This document shows, piece after piece, positions 39,550 through 52,406 of a stretch of DNA of 64,000 bases. The first letter of the stretch is position 1. Each line of letters starts with the position of its first letter. A program made the translations under genes and the position numbers. This DNA comes from Maylandia zebra (lineage: Eukaryota; Chordata; Actinopteri; Cichliformes; Cichlidae), in the NCBI RefSeq assembly GCF_041146795.1, contig NC_135185.1, positions 8,295,529 through 8,359,528 on the forward strand, read 5' to 3'. The notes beneath the pieces were generated by a model, which saw only the letters and a list, made by a program, of their open reading frames with translations, searched no databases and had not been told where the DNA came from.

Positions 39550-42500
39550 AGAGAAAAACCTCCTGAGACTCGTTTGACCGGGAATGATTCACTGCAACAA
39601 TACTGAAGCTGTAAAGCAGCTGTTTTCAGTGCCTGTAAACACAGTCTGCTACAGATATACCAGCCACACCGGTGGAAAAAAAGCAGCATACTTTGGTGTT
39701 ACAAAAAAAATGGTCTCTGGTATTGTATCATGCTGGTATTTTACTTTTCCCGCAATTATTTTGTGGTCATGTGGACCACTGCTCCAACGGTATGCTCCAA
39801 CAGAACAATAGCACTTTTGTTTTGGTTCCTCGCACTGAGCCAGCAGCTGACTGCACAAATCCAACAATGACCTACTGCAGCAGTAAAGAGTCAGATTAAA
39901 TCAAAGATCATTTTGATTTAAAGTATGATAGATATATGAGTTTTTCAAAAGATGATCTGTTAACCTAAGCCTATTTTATAAAGACAGGCAGGAATCCTCC
40001 AACCCATCTGGCAGATAGACAAAGAGGTCTGCAGGGCTGATTGCTCAGTTAAATTAAAAGAAAATCAGGTGGGCTGACTAAGACAGAGCTCTCAAACCAG
40101 TTGTCAGCTGTGTGCTTCTAAGCCCAGAGTTCAAAACAATCCACTGTTAATCTCAGTCTTCACTGCCCGCGGTGGAACAATCCCGTTAACCTCCCTTACT
40201 AATCACATCAACCGTGTGCGCAACATTGCAGCAGCTCAGCAGCAGAGCTGGTATGCACCTGTTTGTAAGATCTGAATGTGATTATTAATCACTTAATTGT
40301 GTCTATAGTGTAAGAAAACACACAAAAAAAAGGCCATCGCAGCTTCCTAACACTTTGAAATTGCTTAATAACAGAAATGTTTAATGTACAGTGATACATA
40401 ATATATGAAACAAAAATGTACGGGATCCACTGAAGAAGGTGGAACCATAGAAAGTTTCTGCTTACATATTAGAGCAGGTTAATATGTATGATATCATGGA
40501 AACGTGGTTTAAAAATGAAGCTATTTGGGAATAACAGGATAAATGCAGAATTTCCTAATCATTTTGTGCACTCTGTCAATGCAGCATGAGGACCAAAAAT
40601 GAAAAGAAATAACAAGGAAAATCCTCCAGGTTTACTAAACAATAAAGGAACACTCTGTGTTTATATGTAATGTTATTGGTGGCCTTTTCTTGCTTCAGCT
40701 GCTGCTGGCTGCTTGGGTTTCTCTTGAGGTTTTTGCCTGTCATCATCCTCTCATCAGCCTGCACACCTGGCCTAACAGAAGAGGATTACGCCGCTTCAGC
40801 AGAGCGGTGTCACACACATAAGCTGGCTAATGTTCTACTGAGTAATCAGACAGGCCCATGCAGAGAGATGGGCGCCACCCAGAGGGCTGCAGCTAAAAGT
40901 GCATCCACTCCAAGTGGATGCCTCAATCTCTTTCCCGCCTCTAAGGTTTACTAGGGTAGCTCTACATCATTCACAGTTCAAACTAATCCTTATTGGAGCA
41001 GCCCCTCGGTCTGTCATCTATCTGAAACAAGCCATACTAGCTCATCTCTCTCTTTAAGGGTAAACAGCAGGTAGGTGAGGCTGCTGTGTTTGAGAAGAGA
41101 GGATATGGACTCTCACTGACATCACAAGGAGCCAAAAGCAGGAAAAAGGAAGCTGAAAAGCTGAAAGGGAGCCTTTAAAAAGCAGCCTGAAGCCTGAGCG
41201 TCACTGGGGATACTTTTACACACCTCCCCATCTGAAAATTTGTTCAGATTTAACATTTAGAAGTGGGACTCGCCAGATACCTCACATTATATTATTGCAA
41301 ATTTCAACATTTTGCAATATGCTGAGTATTGCAATAAATATATTATGATTTATCACCTTAATTTCAACTTTAAATTATGTCCTCGGTTAAATTTAGTCAG
41401 AATCTGTTTTATCCAGTGACATAACGTTATCTCACTTCAGTTTTGGGGGGTTTATTTTGGATGGCAAATAAGATTGTCACCAAAACTGCCATGAATGTTG
41501 TTGTAAGATGGAATCAAGCTTCTATTGGCAAACAATTTGGCAATTACATGCAATCTGTTTGTGATAGTAAAGCAAATAACTGTGAAAAATTATCGAAAAT
41601 CCAATATTTTTGATGTCTGCATAGACAGAAATTCACATGTAACGATTACTTTTCCACTCAGCAACCTTCCTCTTGTATAGGAACATAACCAGAATACAAT
41701 CAGCTGGTAGCCAGTTGAGTCGAAACCCCTGGAGTTGCTGTCACTGACAGAGGCTCAGTCGGATCGTGAACAAACATTTAGTCACCGCAAGCCACTAATG
41801 TATTCATTTATAGTTTGTGTAGCTACATGGAAGCTGCTGTCCTATTTTTACTTGTGCGACTGAGCTTTACTTTTGAGCCGATTTAATCTAAGTTCTCTCA
41901 GGTAACATTATCTCAGAATGGCGGTACATGGGATGAGACCTCTTGCTCAGTGTTACCAGAGGATGCATGCATGTATATAATACGACTCAATATCCTCCTC
42001 AGCATGCAGAATGCACCATTGTTGAGTCGTGCTAATTATTTCACTGGACTATAATCCCTGACACAGGAAATGTAGAGCTAACATTGAACCTCAGATTGTA
42101 CTTGCACAGATCGGGGTTTTGAACCTTTAGGGAGAGACCCGCCTAAGTTTTGTGCATATTGAAATCAGATTAAATTTCATGTGCAATCAAGGTAAGAAAA
42201 TGCATTTTAATACCATGGTTCAACATAAAGACCAGTTATCATCATGAAGTCAATATAAACAGATCCTGACCATGTAGGTGTGTAATGGTCCTTAGCCTCC
42301 AAAATGAAGCAGAAAAATGAAGTCCCGTTCTTCAGCAGCCGTTTCAATGCTGTTTACATTAATTTACCCTAAAACTCATGACAAATGCCAGCAATGATTA
42401 CATGTTGTGGTGACGCATGACTTAAATAAGGGACCATATGAAGCAGACACATGGGGAAAATAAAGGCTGTGTGACCTTGAGGTGAAACTACTAGGTCCAG

Positions 42501-42655
42501 CTGTGTGCAGATGATGCCACGCCGGAAATGTTTTTTAAAAGAAGATTTTTTTTCCAGCTTAAAGGTGTTGAAATGCTCCTCCAGAGGGAGTTGGATCACT
42601 GAACTGCCGGATTAGTCCAGACCACAACAGAGTCATGTCTGTGCATCCAGTCGTT
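39550..42655. other. Intergenic stretch between loxl3 and mrps26
   Basis: Convergent intergenic DNA holding the 3' UTRs of the two genes. No coding segment with domain or splice support was found. The 41280-41350 stretch has repeated ATTGCAATA-type text of repeat origin, not assigned to a family. Confidence 0.4.
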
Positions 42656-43747
42656 TCACTGCAGGACTGTCTGTTTGATGACTTTCCCTTCTTTGTTAAC
42701 GGCAAAGTTGTAATTCTTTGGATTGTCCAGTGCCTCCTCGATTCGTTGATCCAAGTTCTCCGTGGTGATGAAGTTCTTTACTTCCTCCTGAAAGAAAATG
42801 AAAGTTTTGTCAGTTTATCACTATGTTCCCTTTGCTCTACTTGCATAGTTTGGATGCAGAAACAACCCCTACCTGCAGCTGCAAAATCTCCCTCTCTTTT
42901 TCTTTGATGAATTCTTGCTGTTCCTGTTCCCGCTGAATGGCAGCTTCAATCTTCTTGCGCTCAGCTTCCTCTGCTTCTTTCTGGACCCTCAGAATTCTGA
43001 AATGATTTCCCCCCCAAAAAAACATCACTTTTAGAATGAGACAGTTTTCATTCTGCAAGTGGAAGAAAGACACAGAGTGTATTCATGTCATCATCTTTTC
43101 TGCTCACCTGGCTTTCAGCATGCGCAGGTTCTCCTCGTTGTTCCAGCCCATCAGGGCTCGGTGCTCCTCCGCCTCCTGCCTCGCCCTCTCCTCCGCCTGG
43201 GAGCCCGTCTCCTCCTCGTACTTCTTTCGTAGCACCTCCTCCTTAAACTCCAAACTGACACACATAAAGAAAACTAAATACTCCAATCACACTGTCTTTA
43301 CTCCAAATCTTAAAGTACACCAAGCATGTATCGTTTCATGTTTCTGAGACACTCTTAGTCACAGATTTGTGTGTAAGAGGTTCGAGAAATTGTTTACGAA
43401 GTCGTGTTCGAGTTCAGCTTTTTTAAAGCAACACAGAATATCTTTAAGACTGACGGGGAGCTCACTAAGTTGGAGTGACTATTTGTCACGGGAAACTGAT
43501 TTTGACATACTGTCATTTAAACGTACCGGAGCGCCCTCATGATCAGCTTGTATTCCGTGTATCTCTCTTTGAGAACTACCATCTCCACCGGATCGACGGG
43601 GGGAGGCACTTTGATTCGCCCTTCTTTGGACTTGGCTACCGGGTCGGTGCGAGACTTTCGGCCCCGGACAGCTTCCACGAGCACGGCACTCCTGGGCGCT
43701 AAGAGCCGCGCCACCTGCACGCTCCTCCCGCCGATTACCTGGAACAT
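42656..43747 (-). CDS. mrps26: Mitochondrial small ribosomal subunit protein mS26, 4 exons
   Basis: Component of the mitochondrial 28S ribosomal subunit. Minus-strand exons 43527-43747, 43108-43254, 42873-42996 and 42656-42787 join in phases 2, 2 and 0 to give 207 residues (human 205). The N-terminus ([20 protein letters not shown]) is basic and lacks acid residues, as expected for mitochondrial import. The family-specific core [20 protein letters not shown] then [15 protein letters not shown] is followed by a long charged helix ([18 protein letters not shown], then [20 protein letters not shown]) and the C-terminal [20 protein letters not shown]. The stop is TGA at 42656-42658. Human MRPS26 lies on 20p13 with PANK2, which supports both calls. 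Confidence 0.95.
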
Positions 43748-44210
43748 GTCAGCGTCTAAATATGGGAACAGGTGCCGATTCCTAGATGCTAAATGTAACG
43801 CTTAATGAGAGCATTTGAGTTTGAAATCTGCGGTCTAGGTTAACATTAGGGCACAAATGTTATCGACCTAACACGGCAGCCATTTTGCTGCCCTCTGACC
43901 AGCGGAAGTGATTAGCAACGAACGAGCTGCGCATGCTTGACTGCCTCCTGGAGGTTAGCAAAGGTTAGTTAGGTACAGAATAAGCTATCAATAGTTATCA
44001 AGATAACAAACTAGGTTAAACAGCGTAATACACGCTGTTTTCTAAATATATTAAACGTGAGACACAAGAGTAAAGCCATTTCTACGAAAAATATTTTATA
44101 TTATTTTATTGATATCTCTCGGATTGACATTTTCAGTGGGATAATAATTTCACGTTTGTGGAGTATTTCAATTAAGAATTGTGAATAATTATAAGTCAGA
44201 GGGGGTGTCA
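43748..44210. promoter_or_regulatory. Promoter region of mrps26, possibly bidirectional
   Basis: This short stretch contains the 5' side of mrps26 on the minus strand. On the plus strand an open ATG segment begins at 44212 with MDKKGPVRPVDSFVENVEL. The first 200 bases are relatively GC-rich with CGs (CATTTTGCTGCC, CTGCGCATGC), typical of housekeeping promoters. The CTGCGCATGC stretch near 43928 resembles an NRF1 site (GCGCATGCGC), common at mitochondrial-protein genes. Divergent use is inference only. Confidence 0.4.
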
Positions 44211-44211
44211 A

Positions 44212-46180
44212 ATGGACAAAAAGGGTCCAGTCCGGCCCGTGGATAGCTTTGTGGAAAATGTGGAACTTTCAGAGGAGGAGGCCATTTATGGTGAACCTTA
44301 AACTGTATTTTAAATTTTTGGTTTTAGTGTTTTTACTGAAGAAGAGATAACTTATGACCTGTCATACACCAGAGTAAGTAGACTTCTGGATGAAGGTTAA
44401 TTACAGGAAAATTAGTTTTTCTGTTCGTGGTATTCATTTTAATAACAGAAACGTTCCTTCCTGTTCACTATTTACAATAAAAATTCCTAGTTGTTAAAAA
44501 GTAATGGAATTGTTTCTGTGAATTCACAAATAATTGTCCTACATTTCTTTATTTCCTTTAAAGTGTGAACCCAGCTGACATGTTCCTTTAATTTACTGCA
44601 GGAAGTATTATTGAAATTACACCTTTAAAAAGATCTGAGAGATTAAATGTGTAGTTAAGCTTCTTTACATTGAAAGAAACAAATTTTGATGTGTATTTTG
44701 AAAGCTTTTTAGGCAATAGCTTCATTAGTTCAGCCCACTTAAGAGGAAATATAGCTGTATGTATACATTTGTTGTCTTCGTGATTCTTCTTCTTTCTTTC
44801 AAGGTTGAGCAGCTTGACGCCTGATGTCAGACCGGTGACTGATGATCCTGCTGAGGCAATATATCAACACATTACAGGTAGAGACGCCTTACCAGCAGCA
44901 TGGAATGATGGGAAATGGTGCAGTGCCGCTGTGTGTCGGTCGGTGACATTGAGCGCTGTAAGTAAAAAGAAACTGTGTGGGAATGCAATCTTAAACAGCA
45001 AAATGGCACCATTGTTACTGTTATATGGGATTTTCAAGTAGGATATTTACAGCAGCCTTAAACACAAATAAAAAAAACAAACCTGGTCTCAGGTATCAAA
45101 TGGTAGTTGCAATTATTTTATCATTCCTGCACATTTTATTTTCTAATTTCCCAGAATGTCTTTAATATTTGACAAAACCCCAAATATGATTGAATGAGAC
45201 ATTATTTTGGACACATTTGTGTTACTAAGGAATGATGTTGAGCTTTGTAAATTGGTGATTAAAAGTTTTTTTTACCTTTAATATGTATTTTGGACATTAG
45301 AAGGTGTCATTCAACTGCTAATGCCTAACAGGTAAGTTTATTAACTTGCATCTGGAGCTAAAATTAGGCTGCATTGATGTCAGGGTGTGTGCTTTAGCTT
45401 TTTGTCTCCTAAACATCTTTAAAGGTGTGAAATGAAACTAAAAAATATGACACATGCTGCAGGTGAGTTATATGTTTATTCAGCTTGTTGCCGGCTGTTA
45501 CAGGTACACCAGTTACAGGTGCAGACTTTGTATTACTTTCACAGATGTAAAGCACCACATAGATCTACGATCAGCAGACAAACAACAAGGAGCTCCTGCA
45601 GTTATCTTTCGGCTTCACTGGTTAGCTGGGAATGAACTTACAGGACAAAACAAATCTAGTGTAGTTAGACTCAAAGACACAGTACGTGATCATAAGGTGG
45701 AACCAGTAACAATTAGTCTTCTGCAGCATTTAAATGTCCAGATTGGTTTTTGCTGAAAAGTAGGAAGGCCCAAATTCACTCTGATTTGTTGCTTACAGCT
45801 TTTGTGTAGACGTCAATGCAGAGGAAGACAAACTAAAAAGGACACAAATGACTCGATAACATAATGAAAAGAAAATTTTAAGGTTACTGGTTCACTGACT
45901 ACTAATACAACTACTACTACTACAAAACCAGGGATGCAGGACATTCATTGATTGGAAGAGTTCCTTGATGAAAATCAGCTCAAACACATATAAAATCCAA
46001 GCACTGAGAGTTATAGGTTGGGTTTTTTACATCCTCGTTAACAAACAATTGGTCAGGTGTTTGCACAACGAGGGTTCGGAAAGGTCAGATGGTTTACTCT
46101 ACTGTTGTCTTGAATGTCATACGTGTCTGACTGAGAGGAACTCCACCAAAACAACGCTGCTGTCCAACGCAGACGTGTAA
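44212..46180 (+). other. Unexplained open segments, possible small multi-exon gene
   Basis: Several open plus-strand pieces have plausible splice signals: 44212-44290 (MDKKGPVRPVDSFVENVELS plus EEEAIY, donor GTGAAC), 44803-44876 (LSSLTPDVRPVTDDPAEAIY plus QHIT, acceptor CTTTCAAG, donor GTAGAG), and a longer stretch up to the stop at 45754 (frame from 45454; includes KHHIDLRSADKQQGAPAV and EPVTISLLQHLNVQIGFC). I could not join them into one consistent frame nor recognise a family. It may be a real lineage-variable gene, a decayed gene or chance. No function is proposed. Confidence 0.25.
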
Positions 46181-46502
46181 CTAATGCAGTGCAGCCACTC
46201 TGCCCTTCGCAGTTTGCCTTCTACTTGATGTGTAGTGTCAGAATGTGTGTAGAAGAAGGGGGACTTCTGGTGGACCTCTTGTTTAGCACAAGGGCACAGC
46301 GGTCTTGAGAAAGGTGAGCTTTGATTTGTAGTTTGGGATTTTTTGGGTAAAGATGAAATAAATTTTGCAGGGAAAGCGAAGGGAAGAGCATGAAAGAGGG
46401 AGAGAGGTCATGTTAGGGAGGAATTCTCAGGATGTTCAGCTTAAAGATGAACGGGTAAGAAGATATACTCGATTTATGCCAGGGTCGGTGGCATTTAGGG
46501 TT

Positions 46503-48319
46503 TTAATTTAGAGCAGGAAGGGAAGGGTACGCCAGACGAATCTCCTCCCCCTCCAGGAGTTTCCTGTGAAAGTAAAGGAAAACAGATTGTTTGCTGTTTA
46601 TGTCTTTATATATAGCTGAAGTAAGACAAATTAAGATAAAGTAAGAAAAAAGATCATGAAACTTTACTGAAAACAAACACTGTCGGTGTAGATGAGCAGG
46701 AAGAAGGGTGTGTGTCACCTGTATGCTGCTATTTCAATGTCAAGGGCCATCTTCACATTGAGAAGGTCTTGGTACTCTCTCAGGTAGCGCGCCATCTCCT
46801 GCTTAGCTTCAGCAATATTGCGCTCCAGCTCACTTATCCTCATCTGTAAAAGTAAAAAACCACTTCAGCTCAGTTTAAGTGTCACAGTTAGCAACAGTCT
46901 GCTTCAAGCAGGGCAATGGTAAGCGAGAGTAGCTGCTTTGGTGTGCTCTCCCAGTTTGTTTCGACTTTAACTTTGCAGACGTTCACCTGCACTGTGAGCC
47001 TGTCATTATTTCCTGCTGTGCAGTAGAGCACAGGGAGGGTTAGCTGCTGCAGAGAATATATCTACATGTCATCCTGTAGATGAAAGAAACATCATTTCTT
47101 CTTGCTGCTTTCTGAGCTTCCTTTTTAGCTGTGCTGGTTAACCATGTAAACACCACCTTTTCAGTTCTCTGCAGCACTATTTCAGAAGAAAGACTCTAAA
47201 AATAGCCAAAGGAAGAAGGCTGTAAGTCTGAAAATAAAATGCATGTTGGAGAATAAGGCTGAGCTCCATTCTCCCTATGCAGGCTCTAATTTCCCTGGTT
47301 CTTTGCCTCACCTGGTACTTTTCCACCTCCTTCGCCTGTGTTTCTTCCAGATCTTCCAGTTGCTTATTCAGGGAGTCGATGACATTCCGGAGTGCCTCGA
47401 TCTCCGAGGAGCGGGACTGGAGCAGTCTCCGGTACTCCATGGTCTCCTCCCGGATGGCGTGCACGGCCTCGTTGTTTTTGCTGGCCATCTCTGCCACGCT
47501 TGCAAACTTGCTCTGGTACCACTCCTCGGCGGCCTGCATGTTCTTGTGCGCCAGCCGCTCGTACTGAGCCCTGATGTCTCGCAGCGCGGTGGACAGATCA
47601 GGCCGGGACACCTCCATGTCTATGCTGATGTTGGCCACCTGCAGCTGGGCCTGCAGCTCTGCTTGCTCCTCTGCAAAGACTTTCTTCAGGAACACCATCT
47701 CATCGCACAGGGAGGCCACAGTGGCTTCTGCATCACAGTTGTAGACCACGGCCCTGCTCGCCTCCTCTTTGGCCCTCTGCAGGGCCTCCTCGGCATCCAT
47801 GCGCCGCTGTGCCTCCTCCTCATAGCGCTCCTTCATCTGCTCATACACATCGCGCAGGTAGTCCTTCTCTGCCTCCATCCTCATCTTCTCCCCATTCTCT
47901 GAGTCAATCATGGCCCTCAAACTCCGTGCCTCACCTTCATAGAGCGCCTGCAGACGGGACGGATCGTTCTGCCGCCTCTTCAGCGCATCTAGTTCAGCCA
48001 GTAGGGCTCGGTTCTGCAGCTCGAGGTGCCTCACCTTCTCAATGTAGGTGGCGAATCGATCATTCAGGTCCACAAGCTGTGCCCTCTCCTGGGAGCGCAG
48101 GCCCAGCAGCTCTGTGTTTAGAGAGCTGGCTTGAGCCAGGTTCATCCTCTGAGATCCATCTGGAAAGGAAGAGGAGGAGGTCCTTAGGATCCTCTTACCA
48201 GATGGAGGAGCTCGTGAAGAAGGGTAGAGAGATGAAGACACGGAGGATTTGGTGGTGGTTCGGGAGCCTTTGTAGCTGTCCCAAGGGCGGCGGGTGGAGA
48301 AGAAGGAATCGTAGCTCAT
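46503..48319 (-). CDS. Type IV neuronal intermediate filament protein, nearly tailless (alpha-internexin/NEFL-like)
   Basis: Structural protein of 10-nm filaments. Minus-strand exons 47312-48319, 46719-46843 and 46503-46563 join in phases 0 and 2 to give 397 residues. The Ser/Arg-rich head (about 1-84) precedes the rod, which opens with [20 protein letters not shown] and closes with [20 protein letters not shown] and KLLEGEE, the two boundary motifs of all intermediate filaments. Two introns at these places, with a 125-base second exon, match neurofilament and internexin genes (type IV), not type III. The tail is only about a dozen residues ([12 protein letters not shown]) instead of the long acidic tail of neurofilaments. 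No upstream gene-specific motif lets me choose among internexin, plasticin-like or fish-specific filament genes, so no symbol is given. Confidence 0.9.
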
Positions 48320-48483
48320 GATGAAGTTTTGTTGTGGATTTTTTTGTTTGTTTGTTTAAGAAAAGGAAATGTATGTTTCAGAAGGTTTTTTTTTTTTATG
48401 TCCCCCTTGTTCTGCACACCATCGGTGTGGATGAGTGAGCGCTTTTGCACTGCACCAGTTCAGTGATGCTGCAGATCCTGAGC

Positions 48484-48490
48484 TTTTATA
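48484..48490 (-). promoter_or_regulatory. TATA box of the intermediate filament gene
   Basis: TATAAAA on the minus strand, about 165 bases before the ATG at 48317-48319, in a clean context (CTCTATAAAAGCTC). A start site around 48455 and a 5' leader of about 135 bases would follow. Confidence 0.7.
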
Positions 48491-49783
48491 GAGTCACGTT
48501 GCTCCCCCCCTCCAACACAGAGAAACATCAGCGCTGTCAGCATTCACCAGGCCAATAGCAGGCTGCTGCAGTGAAGCGAGAGCAGCTTGGTTTGGAGATT
48601 CACTTTCAGCCACAGCAGGCAGTGAATGTGCAGTAGGGCAGATTTTTATTTAATGTGCTCCAAAATAGCATTGAAATCAATCATTGTTATCCCTCTATAA
48701 ATTCCCAAAGGTGGTATTTTACTTTATACGCTCAGCACAGGCTCAATTGCATTATCAAGCAGGGTACTTGCTTAGATTAAATATAAAAGAAACCTGGGAT
48801 AGAACATATGAAAATGACTTGAAACAAAGACTTCTCCCCAACCCAGTCAGAGAAAATCAATAGTACTAGTAATAGAGAGAATAAGGGCATATACCATAAG
48901 GAACAGACAGTTATTTAAAGCATTTAATGCTCCAGGGAACAATATTTAATAATTACTACAGAGATGAATACATAGATGACATCAGATGGATTTGTGGTGG
49001 ACGTGTACTACATTTAAAAAAATAATAATAATAGGAACTGAACACATGGTTCATTGTTGGTTATTGCTTTTTGAGATATTTAACAAACAATTACTTATTC
49101 ACGTTTCCTCTAGATTGTCGTCTTTCTTAACTGCCATCTGTGCTGTTGCTGTGAAAGATCTTTGTAGATATACACCCTCCTACAATTACCCTTATACTAC
49201 TTTTATTTCCAGAGTGTCTGTAGACATATCTGTTTGATCTAATTAATGCAAACTGATGAGTCAGGGATGTTCTTCAGCTGTCCTGACTCTGACAGTGTGT
49301 GTGGGAGACACCACTGAAGAAGAAAGTGCTACAGTATCTGTATGTGCTGACACACAGAAACCCTCCGGCTGTTTAACACTCAGAGATGAGTCAGAGTTTA
49401 TGCCTAATCAGCCTTAGTATTTACTTAAAAAGAGGCATCAGGCTGATCTAGCGAATGGTTACAATTCCTGCTCATGTTTATTGGCCATTAAAGAAAACAC
49501 TTTACTCTGTTTTTCACAGCAAATGTTTCTACAGATGTCAGCAAGGTCTGCAAAACATTTAAAAAAAGACAACTCTGTTACAACTTTGAGAATCCATCCA
49601 GCATCCTGTGAAAGGCAAGATACTCACAAAACATTTTGAGAATGAAGTGCCATGCTTTATTGCTTATATTAAAGGTTTTTTTTATTAGGCGGGAAAACTA
49701 TTTTTTTTTTTGGTGCTTTTATGAGTATTTTAAACGTCACATTTTAACTTAAACCTTAAAAAACACTGATAAGCTACACGGTG

Positions 49784-49797
49784 CCACTAGGTGGCAG
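49784..49797 (+). promoter_or_regulatory. CTCF-like binding site
   Basis: CCACTAGGTGGCAG, a full match to the CTCF core consensus (CCAnYAGRKGGCRS), in TGC...CA context. Lies between the filament gene promoter and nanos1. Confidence 0.65.
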
Positions 49798-51237
49798 CAT
49801 TCGGCCTTTATACCGCATGGAAGTAACATTATTGGTAACGTTGTAGTTTACTGTAGTCCCCAATAGAGGCTATTGGATTGTTGTTTTACATATTTCTGTG
49901 TGAAATGCATAAGTGTTATTATATTAGAGAGAAGCAAAATGTGTTAAATTTCTAAGTCTCTGCTGTGGTCAGTGCGTTAGCTCAATTCAAATTGATTTGT
50001 AAAAACAACATTATATATCAAAAATGTTACTGCCAATATCTTTCATAAAATATGTGACAGTTATTACAGAAATCTATAGACTTTTACTGCACAAGTTTTA
50101 TTTAGGAGTTTCTGCCAAATACCAGCTGTAATTCTTTGCAATGAAAATGCTCTCGGCTAAAAGGGTCTGTGAATAATCCTGAACAAAATATAGTCTTGAT
50201 TTAGAAGAAAACATAAGGCTTTAAAGTGTAAACCATTTAATAACAGACTCCTTATGCTGCTTTTGTTTCCGTGTCCTGTCATGTCTCACTGAGATGTTTG
50301 AACACAGCCATTAATGATATTATATAATTCAGTTGTCACAACAACAGTCGCCTCTAAGTGTTTTTGTAAGTTAAAGAGCTAGAAAGAAGAAAACATAATA
50401 ATCAAACGAGCAAGCACCTGGCAACAGTGGGAAGGAAAATCTCTTATTTAACAGGAAGACACCTCAAGCAGAACCAGGCTCAGGGACGTCCAACCATCTG
50501 CCGTGACCAGTGGAGGGTGAAGTGATATTATCTGCTTCCTCAACCATGACATGATATCACATGCGCCCCCCCCCAATGAAAGATTTTTTGGGAAATCTTT
50601 CATGGTTCAGGTGTGGAAGGGTGAATTCCATATTTAAAGTACCATATTCACTTAAGCAATAAAGACCAGTCCTAGAGTGCATTCCTCCACACCACACATG
50701 AACTTAGATCCAGTCCTTATTCAGTAGGATATCTGGATCCAGATGAGCTGGGAATATTTTCTTGAGAACATCAAGAGAACGTCTTTCATTTTTTTGGGTT
50801 TTTTTAATTTAATGTATTTGTGACGATATTACATGTACATATAAGATAATATATGATTTTACCTCATCTCATGACGATAATAAATCCCTTAAAAAATTCC
50901 TGGATCAAAACTTGAAACTCCGATTTTATTTTTTATTTTATTCTTTTGTTTTTTGTTTCTTTTACAAATTCTATGAATAAAAAGATGCTTAGGCAGAAAA
51001 CTGAGCCGGTCACATGACCTACTTGGCGGATGTGAAAACAATAACATACTCATCTGAATGAAGATTTTAGGGGGTTTCTGTAATAAGATCAGCGCTTAAA
51101 AAATGTTATCAACCAGAGCGGACTTTAAAAGAGACACATAGACCCTAAATTTAAAAAATAAAAAGAGAAAGAATGACTTAAAGTTTTGTCTAAAGACGTT
51201 TTTAGTGATATCTGCATTCAAGCGTTCAAGGCTTTGA

Positions 51238-51251
51238 GCACTAGGTGGCGC
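51238..51251 (+). promoter_or_regulatory. CTCF-like binding site
   Basis: GCACTAGGTGGCGC, one mismatch from the CTCF core, in the same orientation as the site at 49784 and just beyond the presumed nanos1 3' end. Confidence 0.55.
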
Positions 51252-51455
51252 AGTTGCACTGCATGTCAGTGTGGCAGCTGTAGATGGTTCCAGATGAAAT
51301 AGTTTTGTGAATAAATGTATTTCCCCACTTACCTTTGACAGCATACGCTCAACTTAAGATGCTGTCATCACCTGCTGCAGGCTCTGCCTACAGCTACCAT
51401 AATCATGATCGTGTCAGCGAGTCTTGTACAGTCAAAGAAATCTGCAAATCCCATG

Positions 51456-51461
51456 TTTATT
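51456..51461 (-). other. Candidate polyadenylation signal of nanos1
   Basis: AATAAA on the minus strand, about 950 bases after the nanos1 stop, giving a long 3' UTR as is common for nanos genes. Confidence 0.4.
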
Positions 51462-52406
51462 CAGAGGTCATTTACAGCGAATATATTTCCCAGTGGTACA
51501 TAAGGTAAAAATAAGTACATAAAACATTTTAGTTGACAGATAGACTTTGGAATGTCAGGCTTTTCATTGCTAAAATCGTTTGTACGTTTACAAGAATTGC
51601 AGGTGCACATTTCCACGTTTAAAGAAACAAAACAAAAACAAGTCAGTGTGTGTACTTGAACTATATGACAGAAATGAAAGTCAGATCTCACCTCCAGTGT
51701 TTTACATTCACTTGAAATGTGTAAGATACCTATTTACACGAAATCACATAAAGAATATCAGACATGAGCGACGTATAAACGACAGAAATTTACCTTTAGG
51801 CTAAGTTGCAATACAAAAAGTGTATTCCTTTGGTAGAAAACATAGATCTCAAGGAAGGGAGAAAAAACATGTGCAGGACATAAAGAAGTAGATCTTGCAT
51901 CTCTTGCACGGCCTGTCACACTTCTTACATCCATGGGGCCAATGGGTTGTGGGACTAAACATTCACCTCATATCAGGAGTGCTGCATATTCATTTATGTT
52001 GGCAAGAGCAGCCCGCTGACTGCTGGGCTGTTTGCACTGGCACTGCGTTACTTGAAACACAGCAACTTCTGATTATAGCATGAAGGCGATCATTCACAGG
52101 TCGATCTGTACAGTACTTTGGTTCATTTTTTTAATCACCAAGTCTTTAAAGAGTGCTGGGGGTTATATTACGCGCAGTGCGTCCAAGTGTAAACTATGTG
52201 CCCACAGTTACAGTATAGACAGAAACATTGGAAATGAAGCTGTTACATGTACAAAAAGAAAAAAAAAGAATAGAAATCGTATTTCTTCAGATCGTTTCTT
52301 TCTTTTTCCAGACTTGTCTTGTGCGTCAAATGGAGCGATTTTACTGCCACAGACATTAGTAATTTCAGACAGTGCCACTCAAACGTCATTAACTTCATCT
52401 GCTCGC

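Larger units (their letters stand above)
48491..51450. other. Intergenic stretch between the filament gene and nanos1
   Basis: AT-rich DNA with no supported gene. It contains two CTCF-like sites (49784-49797 and 51238-51251). On the minus strand AATAAA near 51456-51461 is a candidate nanos1 polyadenylation signal, so nanos1's 3' UTR may extend to about 51440. Confidence 0.5.

Noticed and set aside
47243..48321. Long plus-strand frames (219 and 170 codons)
   Set aside because: Shadows of the intermediate filament rod and head; leucine/histidine-rich or proline/serine-rich text without domains.
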